NCBI GenBank assembly: GCA_013538855.1
Contig: JABXJS010000164.1
Span: forward strand, 1-42,081
Source: Herpetosiphonaceae bacterium
Lineage (GTDB): Bacteria > Chloroflexota > Chloroflexia > Chloroflexales > Herpetosiphonaceae
DNA: 42,081 bases
Direction of reading: 5' to 3'
The position numbers were made by a program, and so were the translations under genes. Below the pieces are notes generated by a model that searched no databases, was not told where the DNA came from, and worked only from the letters and a program-made list of their open reading frames with translations. This document shows positions 16,650 to 25,991 of this stretch, in pieces (position 1 is the first letter of the stretch; each line of letters opens with the position of its first letter).

Positions 16650-17882
16650 ATGCCTGGTGTCCTGGCGTTGATTATGGCTGGTGGCGAAAGCCCGGCATTG
16701 AGTGTGCTGACCTCCGAGCGGTCGGCTGCGGCGGTATCATTTGCCGGGAAATATCGCATTATTGATTTTACCCTCTCAAATTGTGTTAACTCTGGTATCT
16801 ACGATGTCGGTGTGCTCACGCAGCACTACCCCCGCTCGCTCCACGAGCATATCGGCGTCGGCAAGCCCTGGGATCTCGACCGCCTGCAGGGCGGCGTGCG
16901 CGTGCTGCATCCCTGGCCCACCCGCGAGGGCGGCGGCTGGCAGCGCGGCACCGCCGATGCGATCCGCTATCACCTCGATATTATCGAGGACCGCATGGTC
17001 GATACGGTCCTCGTCTTGGCTGGCGACCATGTCTATAAGATGGACTATCGCCCGCTGCTCGCGATGCACGCCACCCGCGAGGCCGATGTCACGGTGGCCG
17101 TCCACTCCGTCCCCCCCCACGAGAGCAATCGCTATGGCATGGTCACCATCGATGGCGATGGCCGCGTGACCCGCTTCGAGGAGAAGCCGCGCCGCACTGC
17201 CAGCACGCTGGCCTCGATGGGCATCTACGCCTTTCGCAAGCGCTATCTGGTCGATCTGCTGCGCTCAAGCAACGCCGCCGACTTTGGCCGCGAGATGCTG
17301 CCGAAGATTGTCTCCGAGGCCCACGTGACCTCGCTGCTCTTCAACGGCTACTGGGCCGATATCGGCACTCTGCCCGCCCTCTACGAGGCCAACATGGCCC
17401 TGCTCGCCGATACGCCCGCCCTCGATCTCTACGATCCCGACTGGGTGCTGCGCACGCGCTCCGAGGAGCGCCCCGCCGCCCAGCTCGGCGCCGAGGCCCA
17501 CGTCGAGCGCTCGCTTATCTGCGATGGCTGCCGCGTCGATGGCGTGGTCTCTGGCTCGGTCGTTGGCACCGGCGTCACCATCGGCGCTGGCGCTGTTGTG
17601 CGCGACTCGATCATCATGCCCAACACCGTCATCGGCCCTGGCTCGGTTATCGACCGCTGCATTGTCGATAAGCGCGTGCTCGTCGGTCGCAATGTCCGCC
17701 TCGGCGATGGCGAGGACCATACGCCCAACCCCGATCTGCCCCACGATCTCAATGTGGGCCTCACGGTCGTCGGCAAGCGCGCTCACTTCACCGACGGCGT
17801 GACGGTTGGCCGCAATGTGGTCATCCACTCGCGCGCGCAAGTTAGCGCCGACGCTGGCAGTGGGGCAACAGTGCGCGCCTAG
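16650..17882 (+). CDS. GlgC paralogue lacking catalytic-loop residues, probable regulatory subunit
   Basis: A 410-residue protein similar to the upstream GlgC throughout ([27 protein letters not shown] and so on) and with the same beta-helix. The nucleotide loop is changed: GGEGTRL is GGESPAL, and [10 protein letters not shown] is SERSAAAVSF. The triphosphate-binding Arg and Lys therefore become Ala16 and Ala26. The Asp of AGDHVYKMDY and the Lys of FEEKPR remain. Non-catalytic partners exist in Bacillus (GlgD) and plants (large subunit), where they tune allosteric control. The start at 16650 has AAGGAG upstream; a GTG 6 codons earlier is not needed. The pair ends at a strong hairpin at 17901. 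Confidence 0.88.
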   Translation: MPGVLALIMAGGESPALSVLTSERSAAAVSFAGKYRIIDFTLSNCVNSGIYDVGVLTQHYPRSLHEHIGVGKPWDLDRLQGGVRVLHPWPTREGGGWQRGTADAIRYHLDIIEDRMVDTVLVLAGDHVYKMDYRPLLAMHATREADVTVAVHSVPPHESNRYGMVTIDGDGRVTRFEEKPRRTASTLASMGIYAFRKRYLVDLLRSSNAADFGREMLPKIVSEAHVTSLLFNGYWADIGTLPALYEANMALLADTPALDLYDPDWVLRTRSEERPAAQLGAEAHVERSLICDGCRVDGVVSGSVVGTGVTIGAGAVVRDSIIMPNTVIGPGSVIDRCIVDKRVLVGRNVRLGDGEDHTPNPDLPHDLNVGLTVVGKRAHFTDGVTVGRNVVIHSRAQVSADAGSGATVRA

Positions 17883-17900
17883 CGGTTCAGCCTAAAATCA

Positions 17901-17936
17901 ACAGCCGCCCCAGGCCAACAGGCTTGGGGCGGCTGT
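17901..17936. terminator. 16-bp hairpin after the glgC pair
   Basis: ACAGCCGCCCCAGGCC pairs with GGCTTGGGGCGGCTGT around an AACA loop, with one G-T pair. No T-tract follows. It lies between convergent genes and may act on both strands. Confidence 0.7.
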
Positions 17937-17953
17937 GTGTCTGCGCTCGCGCG

Positions 17954-19450
17954 CTATAGCTCGTATAGCTCGCTGAACTTCGTCTTGAGGTACTTCAGGT
18001 ATGGCGCGGTGTCCATCGGCCGCCCGGTGGCGCGCTCAACCAGATCGTTGGGATCGTACTTGCGCCCATATTGATACACGTTATCTTGCAGCCAGCTCAG
18101 CAGCGTGCCAAACTCGCCCCGGCCAATCTCGTCCGGAATCGCCGGATGTGCCTGAACCGCCGCATCGTAGAACTGCACCGAGAGCACGTTGCCAATGGTG
18201 TAGGTCGGGAAGTACGCAAACATGCCGCCGGACCAGTGCACATCCTGTAGCACGCCCTCGCTGTCGTTCGGCGGGGTGATGCCCAGATAGGCCTCCATCT
18301 TGGCGTTCCACGCCGCAGGCAGGTCGTGCACCGCGAGCTTGTCTTCGAGCAGGTCAAGCTCTAGCTCGAAGCGCAGCAGCGTGTGCAGGTTGTAGGTCAC
18401 TTCGTCGGCTTCGACCCGGATGAGCGAAGGCTCCACCGTGTTGATCGCCCGATAGAAAGCATCAAGGTCAACGCCGCCGAGTTGCTCTGGGAAGGTCTCT
18501 TGGAGCTGGCCGTAGTAGTGCTCCCAGAAGGCTCGCGAGCGCCCGACCAGGTTCTCCCACAGCCGCGACTGTGACTCGTGGATGCCCATCGAGCAGCCAT
18601 GGCCAAGCGGCGTGCGGTTGAAGCGCTTGGCCAGGCCCTGGTTGTATAGCCCGTGGCCTGTCTCATGCAGCGTGCCAAACAGCGCTGGCGAGAGCCAGTT
18701 TGGCTCAAAGCGGGTTGTTTGGCGCACATCGTCGCTGCTAAACATGGTGCAGAACGGATGCACCGACAGGTCCTGCCGCCCGCGCTGGGTGTCAAACCCA
18801 AACTGCTGGGCCACCATCCAGCCAAACGTTTTTTGGCGGTCGACCGGGAAGTTGCCAAACAGTGGCGCGCTGCGCTGTGGATCGTGCTGCTCGCTGATCG
18901 CCTTGATCATCGGCACTGTCTCTTCCTTGAGCGCAGCATACATCGCCTCGAGCTGCGCCTTGGTCATGCCTGGCTCGCCAACGCTTAGCAGCGCATCAAA
19001 AGGGTGCGCGCTCGCGTCGATGTAGGACGCTGTTTCACGGGCGATCTCGATCAGCCCATCGAGGTGTGGCGCAAACAGCGACCAGTCGTTGGTCTCGCGG
19101 GCCTTGGCCCAGGCTGGATCGGCCATAATCGCCGCCCGCGTAGCGCGTGCCACCAGATCGCCAGGCAGCTTTGTGTCGTTCTGGTAGTCACGGTAGGCGA
19201 TGCGCACCAGCGCACCATCGTCGGTCTCTGGGTCAAGCTGGCCGTTTAGCTTCTCTAACAGCTCGCCTAGGTCAGGCGCTGTCGATAGCTCATGCGCGAG
19301 ATGGCTGAGCGTCGCCATTTGTTCGGCGCGCGTCTCGATGCCACCTGCGGGCATATAGGTCTGCTGATCCCAGCTCAGGATCCATAGCGCGGATTGGAGG
19401 TCGCTGATCGTGGCCAGCTTGCTTTTGAGCGTTTCAAGAAGTTCGTTCAT
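17954..19450 (-). CDS. Metallocarboxypeptidase, family M32 (Taq type)
   Basis: A 498-residue cytoplasmic zinc carboxypeptidase, about the standard length of the family. It removes C-terminal residues from peptides, except proline. The zinc site HETGH is at residues 262-266, in LHETGHGLYNQG. The third ligand Glu292 lies in GIHESQSRLWEN, which is the other family signature. HPF and a DQQTYMPAGG stretch near residue 28 also match. AAAGGA precedes the ATG at 19450. It appears monocistronic. Confidence 0.95.
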   Translation of the reverse strand: MNELLETLKSKLATISDLQSALWILSWDQQTYMPAGGIETRAEQMATLSHLAHELSTAPDLGELLEKLNGQLDPETDDGALVRIAYRDYQNDTKLPGDLVARATRAAIMADPAWAKARETNDWSLFAPHLDGLIEIARETASYIDASAHPFDALLSVGEPGMTKAQLEAMYAALKEETVPMIKAISEQHDPQRSAPLFGNFPVDRQKTFGWMVAQQFGFDTQRGRQDLSVHPFCTMFSSDDVRQTTRFEPNWLSPALFGTLHETGHGLYNQGLAKRFNRTPLGHGCSMGIHESQSRLWENLVGRSRAFWEHYYGQLQETFPEQLGGVDLDAFYRAINTVEPSLIRVEADEVTYNLHTLLRFELELDLLEDKLAVHDLPAAWNAKMEAYLGITPPNDSEGVLQDVHWSGGMFAYFPTYTIGNVLSVQFYDAAVQAHPAIPDEIGRGEFGTLLSWLQDNVYQYGRKYDPNDLVERATGRPMDTAPYLKYLKTKFSELYEL

Positions 19451-19509
19451 TCAACATCCTTTGATGAGAGCAAGGAGAGCTATTTGCATATTATGCCATA
19501 CTCTACAGA

Positions 19510-19542
19510 AAGGGGCGATCATCGCGCGGATGATCGCCCCTT
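19510..19542 (-). terminator. Terminator of the dnaJ-clpC operon
   Basis: On the minus strand a 14-bp perfect stem (AAGGGGCGATCATC and its complement) with a 5-nt loop follows the clpC stop by about 20 nt and continues into TTTCTGT. Confidence 0.75.
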
Positions 19543-19563
19543 AGCCATGTGGTGCATGCTCGG

Positions 19564-22035
19564 CTAGGCCGAAAGTGGCTCGCTTGGCTTCGGTGTGCCA
19601 ATCTCTAGCCGCTCGCTTTTGCTGAAGACGATGGTGTCGTGGTCAGCGTCAGCCTCAATCGTGTCGCCGGCCTGGTACTCGCCTTTCAGCAAGGCGCGCG
19701 ACAGCGGCGTCTCGATCATGCGCTGAACCGTGCGGCGCAGTGGCCGGGCACCATAGACGGGATTGTAGCCCTCTTTGACCAGCAGCTCCTTGGCCGCCGC
19801 CGTGAGCGTCAGCTGAACCTGCTGCTCGTTGAGCCGCCCGATAACCTCGCCCACCAGCAGATCGACAATCTTGGTGAGATCGTTCTGATCCAGCGGCGTG
19901 AACAGAATGATGTCGTCGATACGATTCAGGAACTCCGGCCGGAATGTGCGCTTCAGCGCATCATCGACACGCTTGCGCACGTCTTTGACATCGACGGTGT
20001 TGTCGCGCATAAACCCGAGCGATCCTGCCCGAATCTCATCGGTGCCGACATTCGAGGTCATGATGATCACCGTGTTGCGGAAGTCAACCGTGCGCCCTTG
20101 GGCATCGGTCAGGCGACCATCATCCAGCACCTGGAGCAGCGTGTTGAAGACTTCGTTGTGCGCCTTCTCGATCTCATCGAAGAGGATCACCTGGTACGGT
20201 CGGCGGCGCACTGCCTCGGTCAGCTGGCCGCCCTCATCGTAGCCGACATAGCCGGGAGGGGCACCAACCAGCCGCGACACTGTGTGCCGCTCCTGATACT
20301 CGGACATATCAACCCGCGTCATGGCCTCGTCGCTGTCGAAGAGGAACTCGGCCAGCGCCTTCGCTAGCTCGGTCTTGCCAACGCCGGTCGGCCCCACGAA
20401 AATAAACGAGCCGATCGGTCGGCGTGGGTCTTTCAGGCCAGCCCGAGCGCGCCGGATCGCATCCGACACGGCCTCGATCGCTTGATCTTGGCCAATCACC
20501 CGCTCGTGCAGGCGCGCCTCCATCTCCACCAGGCGTGCGCGCTCGGTCTCGATCATGCGCTGTACGGGAATGCCCGTCCAGTTGGCCACGATCTGCGCCA
20601 CGTCCTCGGCATCGACAACCTCATCAAGGGCGTTGGTGGCCATCCACTCGTCGCGCTCGGCCTTGAACTCGTCTTCCAGCGCAAGCGCCTCGATCTTCAG
20701 CGTGGCTGCGCGCTCGTAGTCGCGCTGTACGCCGGCCTCTTCTTCCTGGCGGTGCAGCTCGGCGATCTGCTGCTCTTTCGCCCGCAGGTGCTTGGGCATC
20801 GAGAAGATCTCAATGCGCAGCTTGGCCGCCGCTTCATCGATCAGGTCGATGGCCTTGTCGGGCAGGAAGCGATCATTGATGTAGCGGTGCGAGAGCATAA
20901 CCGCCGCATCGATGGCCTCTTCGCTGATCGTCAGGCCGTGGTGCTCCTCGTAGCGGCGGCGCAGACCATGCAGCATTTGCTTGCTGATCTCTACATCTGG
21001 CTCGTCAACGTACACCGGCGAGAAGCGTCGCTCGAGCGCGGCATCTTTCTCGATGTGCTTGCGGTACTCGTCGATGGTCGTCGCGCCAACCGCCTGCACC
21101 TCGCCGCGCGCCAGCGCTGGCTTGAGCATGTTCGAGGCGTCGATCGAGCCAGCCGCCGAGCCTGCGCCCACCACGGTGTGCAGCTCGTCGATAAACAGGA
21201 TGACCTTGCCGTGCGCCGAGCGCACTTCGTCCATCACGGCCTTCAGCCGCTCCTCGAATTCGCCGCGGAACTTCGAGCCAGCGACCATGCCCGCTAGGTC
21301 CAGCGACAGCACGCGCTTGCCGCTCAACGGAGCCGGGATGTCGCCAGAGGCGATACGCTGCGCCAAGCCTTCCACAATCGCGGTCTTGCCGACGCCGGTC
21401 TCGCCCACCAGCACCGGGTTATTTTTTGTGCGGCGACACAGCACGCGAATCACACGGCTGATCTCGGCCTCGCGCCCGATCACCGGGTCAAGGAAGCCCT
21501 GGCGCGCCAGCTCGGTGAGGTCGGTGCTGTATTTCTCAAGCGCCTCGTAGCGGCTCTCGGCGGCTGGATCATCGGCGCGCTGTGCGCCACGAATCTCCAT
21601 CACTGCTGTGTACAGCCGCTCTGGGTCTACGCCAAACGAGGCGATGATGCGCGCCGAAGCGCCCTCGCGCTCGCTGGCGATGGCGATCAGCAGGTGCTCG
21701 GTCGAGACATACTGATCCTGCAGACGCTCGGCCTCGGCCTCGGCGCGTTTGACCAGCCGCTGCGTGCGCGGTGTCACATAGACGCTCTGCGGCGTATACG
21801 AAAATTGGTTATAGACTTTGGGCGACTTATCAAGCTCGCGCTCAACGCGCGCCACGATCGACTCTGTATTGATGCTCAAGCGTGTGAAAACACGGCCGGC
21901 GATGCCGTCGGGCTGCCGCAGCAGGGCCAGAAAGATATGCTCAACATCGAGCTGCGAGTGATGTTGCTCGTGCATCAACTCTTGAGCTGTTTGGAAGGCC
22001 TCCTGAGCCTTTTCTGTAAACCGATCCAGTTTCAT
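19564..22035 (-). CDS. clpC: ATP-dependent Clp protease ATPase subunit, ClpC type
   Basis: An 823-residue Hsp100 unfoldase. It has the N-terminal Clp repeat domain (to about residue 145), a first AAA+ domain with Walker A GETGVGKT (211-218) and Walker B FIDELH, a short middle domain of about 50-60 residues (about 410-465, with a UVR-like [17 protein letters not shown]), and a second AAA+ domain with GPTGVGKT (548-555). The short middle domain marks it as ClpC rather than Clp[16 protein letters not shown] carries an LGF tripeptide at 673-675, where ClpC has its ClpP-docking VGF loop, so it probably feeds ClpP. It follows dnaJ by 33 nt, suggesting joint stress expression. Confidence 0.9.
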   Translation of the reverse strand: MKLDRFTEKAQEAFQTAQELMHEQHHSQLDVEHIFLALLRQPDGIAGRVFTRLSINTESIVARVERELDKSPKVYNQFSYTPQSVYVTPRTQRLVKRAEAEAERLQDQYVSTEHLLIAIASEREGASARIIASFGVDPERLYTAVMEIRGAQRADDPAAESRYEALEKYSTDLTELARQGFLDPVIGREAEISRVIRVLCRRTKNNPVLVGETGVGKTAIVEGLAQRIASGDIPAPLSGKRVLSLDLAGMVAGSKFRGEFEERLKAVMDEVRSAHGKVILFIDELHTVVGAGSAAGSIDASNMLKPALARGEVQAVGATTIDEYRKHIEKDAALERRFSPVYVDEPDVEISKQMLHGLRRRYEEHHGLTISEEAIDAAVMLSHRYINDRFLPDKAIDLIDEAAAKLRIEIFSMPKHLRAKEQQIAELHRQEEEAGVQRDYERAATLKIEALALEDEFKAERDEWMATNALDEVVDAEDVAQIVANWTGIPVQRMIETERARLVEMEARLHERVIGQDQAIEAVSDAIRRARAGLKDPRRPIGSFIFVGPTGVGKTELAKALAEFLFDSDEAMTRVDMSEYQERHTVSRLVGAPPGYVGYDEGGQLTEAVRRRPYQVILFDEIEKAHNEVFNTLLQVLDDGRLTDAQGRTVDFRNTVIIMTSNVGTDEIRAGSLGFMRDNTVDVKDVRKRVDDALKRTFRPEFLNRIDDIILFTPLDQNDLTKIVDLLVGEVIGRLNEQQVQLTLTAAAKELLVKEGYNPVYGARPLRRTVQRMIETPLSRALLKGEYQAGDTIEADADHDTIVFSKSERLEIGTPKPSEPLSA

Positions 22036-22068
22036 TGGTTCTACCTTTGTGTATTAGTTAATGCTGCC

Positions 22069-23079
22069 CTACGCTTGAACACTATCTCGCAGAGCGACGA
22101 CAAGTTCGCGTTGTGCATCCGACAGGTTGTTGGGCAACAGTGCCTGCACTGTCACATACAAGTCGCCGCGCTGCTTTGGATCACGCAGCTGTGGCAGACC
22201 TTGGTTGCGCAGCCGGAATGTGCGCCCGTTCTGGGTCTCAGCCGGTATCTTCATTGTGAGCGTCTTGCCATCCAGCAAGCTCACCTTCAAGCTGCCGCCG
22301 AGCAGCAGTGTGAATACATCAACTTCTACTGTTGTGGTTAGATCGACACCTTGACGCTGATAGCGGCTGTCTGGCAGCACATTCACAATCAGCATTAAGT
22401 CGCCGCGCGGGCCGCCAGCGATGCCTGGCCCGCCTTCACCGGCTACGCGCACCCGTGAGCCTGTCTCGACCCCTGGTGGGATGCGCACGTTGATTGTGCG
22501 CGTCGTGTAGCCGCTGATGCCGGTGCCATTACATGTCGGGCAGATTGAGTTAGCGCTGATGCCGGTGCCGTTGCACGTCGGGCAGGTCTCGGCCTGCTCA
22601 AGCTGGAGTGTTCGCTGCGTGCCGGTCAGCACTTCGCCTAGCGTCACGTCGATGTTGTGCTCAACACTCTGACCGCGCTGCTGGCGGCGGCGACCGGCCC
22701 CGGCGGTGCGTTGCCCACCCATGCCGCCAAAAAGCGTCTCAAAAAAGTCCGAGTAGCCCGCGCCAAAGATATCTTCTACGTTGACGTTGGTTTGATAGCC
22801 GCCTGGCCGAGTGCTATACTGCGACCAGTTGAAACCGCCACCGCTGGCTTGGGCACGACCCCAGTCACTGCCAAAGCGATCGTACTTCTCGCGCTTGTCT
22901 TTATCGGAGAGTACTTCGTATGCTTCATTAATCTCTTTGAATTTCTTTTCAGCCTCGCTATCGCCAGGATTGAGGTCGGGGTGATACTTGCGCGCCAATG
23001 CCCGATAGGCCTTTTTAATCTCGGCCTCGGTTGCAGTTTTACTGACGCCTAGTATTTGATAGTAATCTTTGAATTCCAT
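22069..23079 (-). CDS. DnaJ-type co-chaperone with a half zinc finger
   Basis: A 336-residue Hsp40. The J domain has HPD at 33-35, followed by a Gly/Phe-rich region (about 70-135). Only two CPTCNGTG motifs (Cys166/169 and 180/183) are present; DnaJ usually has four. They could bind one zinc ion. Two C-terminal beta domains follow, with [19 protein letters not shown] and [20 protein letters not shown]. It stimulates Hsp70 (DnaK) ATPase and holds clients. The start MEFKDYY at 23079 was chosen because it opens the J domain; AGGAAGGGG lies upstream. It is intermediate between DnaJ and CbpA. First gene of an operon with clpC. Confidence 0.9.
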   Translation of the reverse strand: MEFKDYYQILGVSKTATEAEIKKAYRALARKYHPDLNPGDSEAEKKFKEINEAYEVLSDKDKREKYDRFGSDWGRAQASGGGFNWSQYSTRPGGYQTNVNVEDIFGAGYSDFFETLFGGMGGQRTAGAGRRRQQRGQSVEHNIDVTLGEVLTGTQRTLQLEQAETCPTCNGTGISANSICPTCNGTGISGYTTRTINVRIPPGVETGSRVRVAGEGGPGIAGGPRGDLMLIVNVLPDSRYQRQGVDLTTTVEVDVFTLLLGGSLKVSLLDGKTLTMKIPAETQNGRTFRLRNQGLPQLRDPKQRGDLYVTVQALLPNNLSDAQRELVVALRDSVQA

Positions 23080-23211
23080 CCGTGCCCCTTCCTGTTCGCA
23101 AGAACTGACCCCGACCATCTAGACCATCTGCTGTGGGTGCGAATGTACTGCTGGTGTGTATGGGTGGTTGAGTGAAAACTTGGTTCAGATGGTGCGGTCG
23201 TATGCCTATTG

Positions 23212-23240
23212 ATCATACGCTGCCTATAAGTTCACGTCAA
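23212..23240 (-). promoter_or_regulatory. Promoter of the dnaJ-clpC operon
   Basis: Minus-strand TTGACG (23235-23240), 17-bp spacer, TATGAT (23212-23217). Predicted start near 23205, leader about 125 nt. I found no CIRCE (HrcA) inverted repeat. Confidence 0.7.
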
Positions 23241-23313
23241 GGAATCTACGCCTGTGGAACACATTTTCTAACGCTGCGCTAGTGTTGCACTATTTTCGTG
23301 TTAAGATGGCATT

Positions 23314-24339
23314 ATGAAAACACCACTGACGCTGAGCGACCTCTATCCCGATCTTGAACGGGTGCGCTTTGGCAGCTTGCTCTATCATCTTTTAACTGAC
23401 TCGGCCGAGCGCAGTCTGCTCCACCGTCGCCACCTCAATGCGGTGCTCTCTCACGCACAATATCACGGCTGGATCGATGTTGAGTCCTTCGGTCGCCTCC
23501 GCGCTGGCGACGATGCTGTGGTGCTCTCGATTCTCGATGAGCTGGCAATTGCTTGGTGGCTCGAGACGGCTGGCTATCACTTAACGTTTAATCCCCCTGG
23601 CGCAAGCGGTCGCGTCGGCGAGCTGCTCATTCACTCGCATCCGCTGAGCTTGTGGCTGGAGGTGAAGTCGCTCCTACCCGCCGAGGGCGCGATTATCGCC
23701 CAGACAATGCTGGCGCTCCTTGATGCGATCGCAGCCTCCATTCATGTGTCCGCACGCCTAACCGTGGAGATCGCCCACAATCCTGGCGGCGGCGTCAGCC
23801 AGCGCGAGCTGCGCCGCTATATCGTCGGTGCGACACAGCAGTTGCTCGCCGGCGCTTTTCCGCCGCCAGCCTATACGCATCCGTCAGGCGTGTACCTGCG
23901 GGCGCTCCAGTGCGTGCCTGTCCCCGGTCTCGCCCATCTCCAGATTCAGGTGCTCAGCGATCCATGGCCCGGCGAGCGTGATCTGGCGCTGCGCTCATGG
24001 CGCGAGCGGCTGTGGCGCGCGCTGCGCGGTGGCTATAGCCAGCTGCCGCACGCCGGGCCGCCAACGTTGATCTTAGTCGTCGATCACACGCAGCCGGTGG
24101 CGCCTGCAAGTGCATGGCTGACGCCGTTTCAGGAGCTGCTGCGCATGGGCCAGCATCGCTACTTGAGCGCTGTCGGCCGCCTGATCCGCGACGATCTGTG
24201 GCTGGCGCAGCCAGCATTGACGCTGCTGCTCAACCCCAAGGCCCTGGTGCAGTTTCCCGAGCATCCGCTGTCGCCAACGCTCGAACGGCGTATTTGTGTT
24301 ATGCCGCCGACCGATTACAATACAGCGCACGATGATTAG
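23314..24339 (+). CDS. Unknown protein with a PD-(D/E)XK nuclease-like core
   Basis: A 341-residue protein that I do not recognise as a named family. Residues 66-118 follow the order of the PD-(D/E)XK fold: an acidic helix ([19 protein letters not shown]), then a strand with GELLI (Glu103) and then LWLEVKS (Glu116-x-Lys118). Asp is the usual residue at the GELLI position. The rest is alpha/beta with a basic, Trp/Arg-rich centre ([13 protein letters not shown]). There is no signal peptide or membrane segment. The nearest gene downstream (30 nt) is the cobalamin adenosyltransferase, perhaps in the same transcript. The function could be DNA-related or purely structural. Confidence 0.6.
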   Translation: MKTPLTLSDLYPDLERVRFGSLLYHLLTDSAERSLLHRRHLNAVLSHAQYHGWIDVESFGRLRAGDDAVVLSILDELAIAWWLETAGYHLTFNPPGASGRVGELLIHSHPLSLWLEVKSLLPAEGAIIAQTMLALLDAIAASIHVSARLTVEIAHNPGGGVSQRELRRYIVGATQQLLAGAFPPPAYTHPSGVYLRALQCVPVPGLAHLQIQVLSDPWPGERDLALRSWRERLWRALRGGYSQLPHAGPPTLILVVDHTQPVAPASAWLTPFQELLRMGQHRYLSAVGRLIRDDLWLAQPALTLLLNPKALVQFPEHPLSPTLERRICVMPPTDYNTAHDD

Positions 24340-24368
24340 CTGATCAACGATCAAAAGGAGCACATAGA

Positions 24369-24932
24369 ATGCCGCGGATCACCAAGGTTTATACTCGCAC
24401 TGGCGATGATGGCATGACCGGCCTCGGCGGCGGCCAGCGCGTCCCCAAAGAATCACTGCGCGTCAGTGTCTATGGCACGGTCGATGAGCTGAACTCCGCC
24501 ATCGGCGTCGCCTTGGCCGCTGGGCTGGTGCCACAGCTGGAGACGGCGCTCAAGCGGATTCAAAATGAGCTGTTTCACCTCGGCTCCGATCTCTGTATCC
24601 TCGAGGAGGATAAGCAGAAGTTTGCTGTTCCGCAGATCGAGGCCCGCCATGTCGATGCCCTGGAAGCCCTGATGGACGAGCTGTCGCCGATTGTTGGCCC
24701 GCTGGAAAACTTTATTTTGCCTGGCGGCTCCGGCGGCGCAGCCCAGCTGCATATGGCGCGGACAATTTGTCGCCGCGCCGAGCGCGAGGCGGTTGCGCTC
24801 AGCCGCCACGAGCCAGTCGGCGCATTTGTCGTGCGCTATCTCAATCGACTCTCCGATGCTCTCTTCGTCATGGCGCGCTTCGAGAACCACCAGCGCGGCG
24901 TCGCTGATGTCACCTGGGATAGCCGCGCCTAG
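24369..24932 (+). CDS. Cob(I)alamin adenosyltransferase, PduO type
   Basis: A 187-residue enzyme that transfers adenosyl from ATP to cob(I)alamin, making coenzyme B12. It has the N-terminal ATP motif [21 protein letters not shown], the [13 protein letters not shown] helix, [25 protein letters not shown], and [15 protein letters not shown] near the C-terminus, all hallmarks of the PduO/MMAB family. AAGGAG lies 8 nt upstream. It ends at a strong intrinsic terminator. No B12-dependent enzyme gene lies in the window. Confidence 0.95.
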   Translation: MPRITKVYTRTGDDGMTGLGGGQRVPKESLRVSVYGTVDELNSAIGVALAAGLVPQLETALKRIQNELFHLGSDLCILEEDKQKFAVPQIEARHVDALEALMDELSPIVGPLENFILPGGSGGAAQLHMARTICRRAEREAVALSRHEPVGAFVVRYLNRLSDALFVMARFENHQRGVADVTWDSRA

Positions 24933-24950
24933 CGTGCCCCTGCGCGCCCA

Positions 24951-24981
24951 ACGCCTGAGCTGCGCGCTCAGGTGTTTTTTT
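24951..24981 (+). terminator. Intrinsic terminator after the adenosyltransferase gene
   Basis: 10-bp stem (ACGCCTGAGC/GCTCAGGTGT, one G-T pair), 5-nt loop and seven T residues. Confidence 0.9.
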
Positions 24982-25703
24982 GTGCTGCTGGACGTTTGCC
25001 CACGTGGGTCTGGCGCGGCTGGTTGCACGTGCGCTGTGCGCGACACTGGTTCGTGGACACGCGCCCTAGCATACATTTAAAGAATGGATGGTTGCTGGTT
25101 GAGCGCCAGCAGTGCTGCAAAATCCGCAGCTGTGCCAGCTCGCCGGTCTATGCGCGCGTACGTGGTGGTCGCCGCCGCCCTGAGCACCAGCCGCCGCTGT
25201 GCTGGCCCGCCCCGTGATGATCTGCGCTCGAGTTAAGCTCGCTGCTGTGCCGCCGTTCGCCTGCTGCTCACGCCGTCGCACGCTGGTGCTGGGGTTAGAC
25301 CGAGGAGTGACGAGGGAAAGGACGGGCGGGCCAGCAGCGGCGTTGCCGGGTGCGCGCCAGCGCTGGCTTAACCACGGCGCAGACCATCACACGTTCGCCT
25401 GCTGCTCACGCCGTCGCACGCTGGTGCTGGGGCTAGGCCGGGGAGTGACGAGGGAAAGGACGGGCGGGCCAGCAGCGGCGTTGCCGGGTGCGCTACAGCG
25501 CTGGCCTAACCACGGCGCAGACCATCACAACAACAGCGCTGTTGGCCGTGGCAGAGCAGATCGTCGTGCGCTGGCTGTGTGCTTACCATGCAGCGCGAAC
25601 CGCGCCTGTGCAGGCGGCGGATGCTGGCGCGGTGTATGTGGATTAATCCCGTGTGGTGAGCGCGTGCAACGCGGCGCTGGCTGTGGCCGGTGGTGAAGGC
25701 AAC
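24982..25703. other. GC-rich intergenic region without a convincing gene
   Basis: About 720 bases between the adenosyltransferase terminator and the tRNA-Gly terminator. It contains the 138-bp tandem repeat, a stretch near 25190-25226 that resembles the repeat in inverted orientation, and the perfect palindrome CAACAGCGCTGTTG at 25531-25544 abutting the second repeat. Open frames exist on both strands but have no ribosome sites or family features. Confidence 0.6.
25255..25530. repeat. Two tandem imperfect 138-bp repeats
   Basis: Copy 1 is 25255-25392 and copy 2 is 25393-25530, both starting GTTCGCCTGCTGCTCACGCC. I count seven substitutions and no gaps (about 95% identity). The differences fall at all three codon positions in the open plus frame, which argues against coding. 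Copy 1 contains the palindrome GCCAGCGCTGGC, which two of the changes break in copy 2. Confidence 0.92.
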
Positions 25704-25727
25704 AAAAAGCCACCCTAGAAGGGTGGC
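25704..25727 (-). terminator. Terminator of tRNA-Gly
   Basis: On the minus strand GCCACCC-TTCTA-GGGTGGC is followed by five T residues, 3 nt after the tRNA 3' CCA. Confidence 0.9.
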
Positions 25728-25730
25728 GTG

Positions 25731-25806
<76 letters not shown>

Positions 25807-25869
25807 ATCGCTTATTTCCTTGCGACGACGGAGAGGATTATAGCATACTTTTTGAAAATTGCAAATTGC

Positions 25870-25898
25870 TTGTCGCCCGGTACGCTTTCTGCTAAACT
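25870..25898 (+). promoter_or_regulatory. Probable promoter of the histidine-kinase-like gene
   Basis: TTGTCG (25870-25875), 17-bp spacer, TAAACT (25893-25898). Predicted start about 25905, only 3 nt before an in-frame ATG at 25908, but well placed for the ribosome-site-supported ATG at 25992. Confidence 0.45.
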
Positions 25899-25991
25899 AC
25901 TCCGTAGATGCCCCACCTTTTCAACCACACACGAGTAACTAGTGAAGCCTTTACGCCACAATCTAGGTCACCTATCCAGATTGGAGCACTG

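Noticed and set aside
19564-22035. ClpB disaggregase
   Set aside because: The middle domain is too short for ClpB, and an LGF tripeptide sits at the ClpP-docking loop; ClpC fits better.
22531-22590. Short near-duplicate in the dnaJ gene
   Set aside because: It encodes the two CPTCNGTG zinc motifs, so it is a protein repeat rather than a separate DNA element.
25199-25696. Plus-strand frame of 165 codons with two in-frame 46-residue repeats
   Set aside because: The repeat is a DNA repeat of 138 bp. The substitutions fall at all codon positions, there is no ribosome site and the composition is Arg/Gly/Cys-rich junk.
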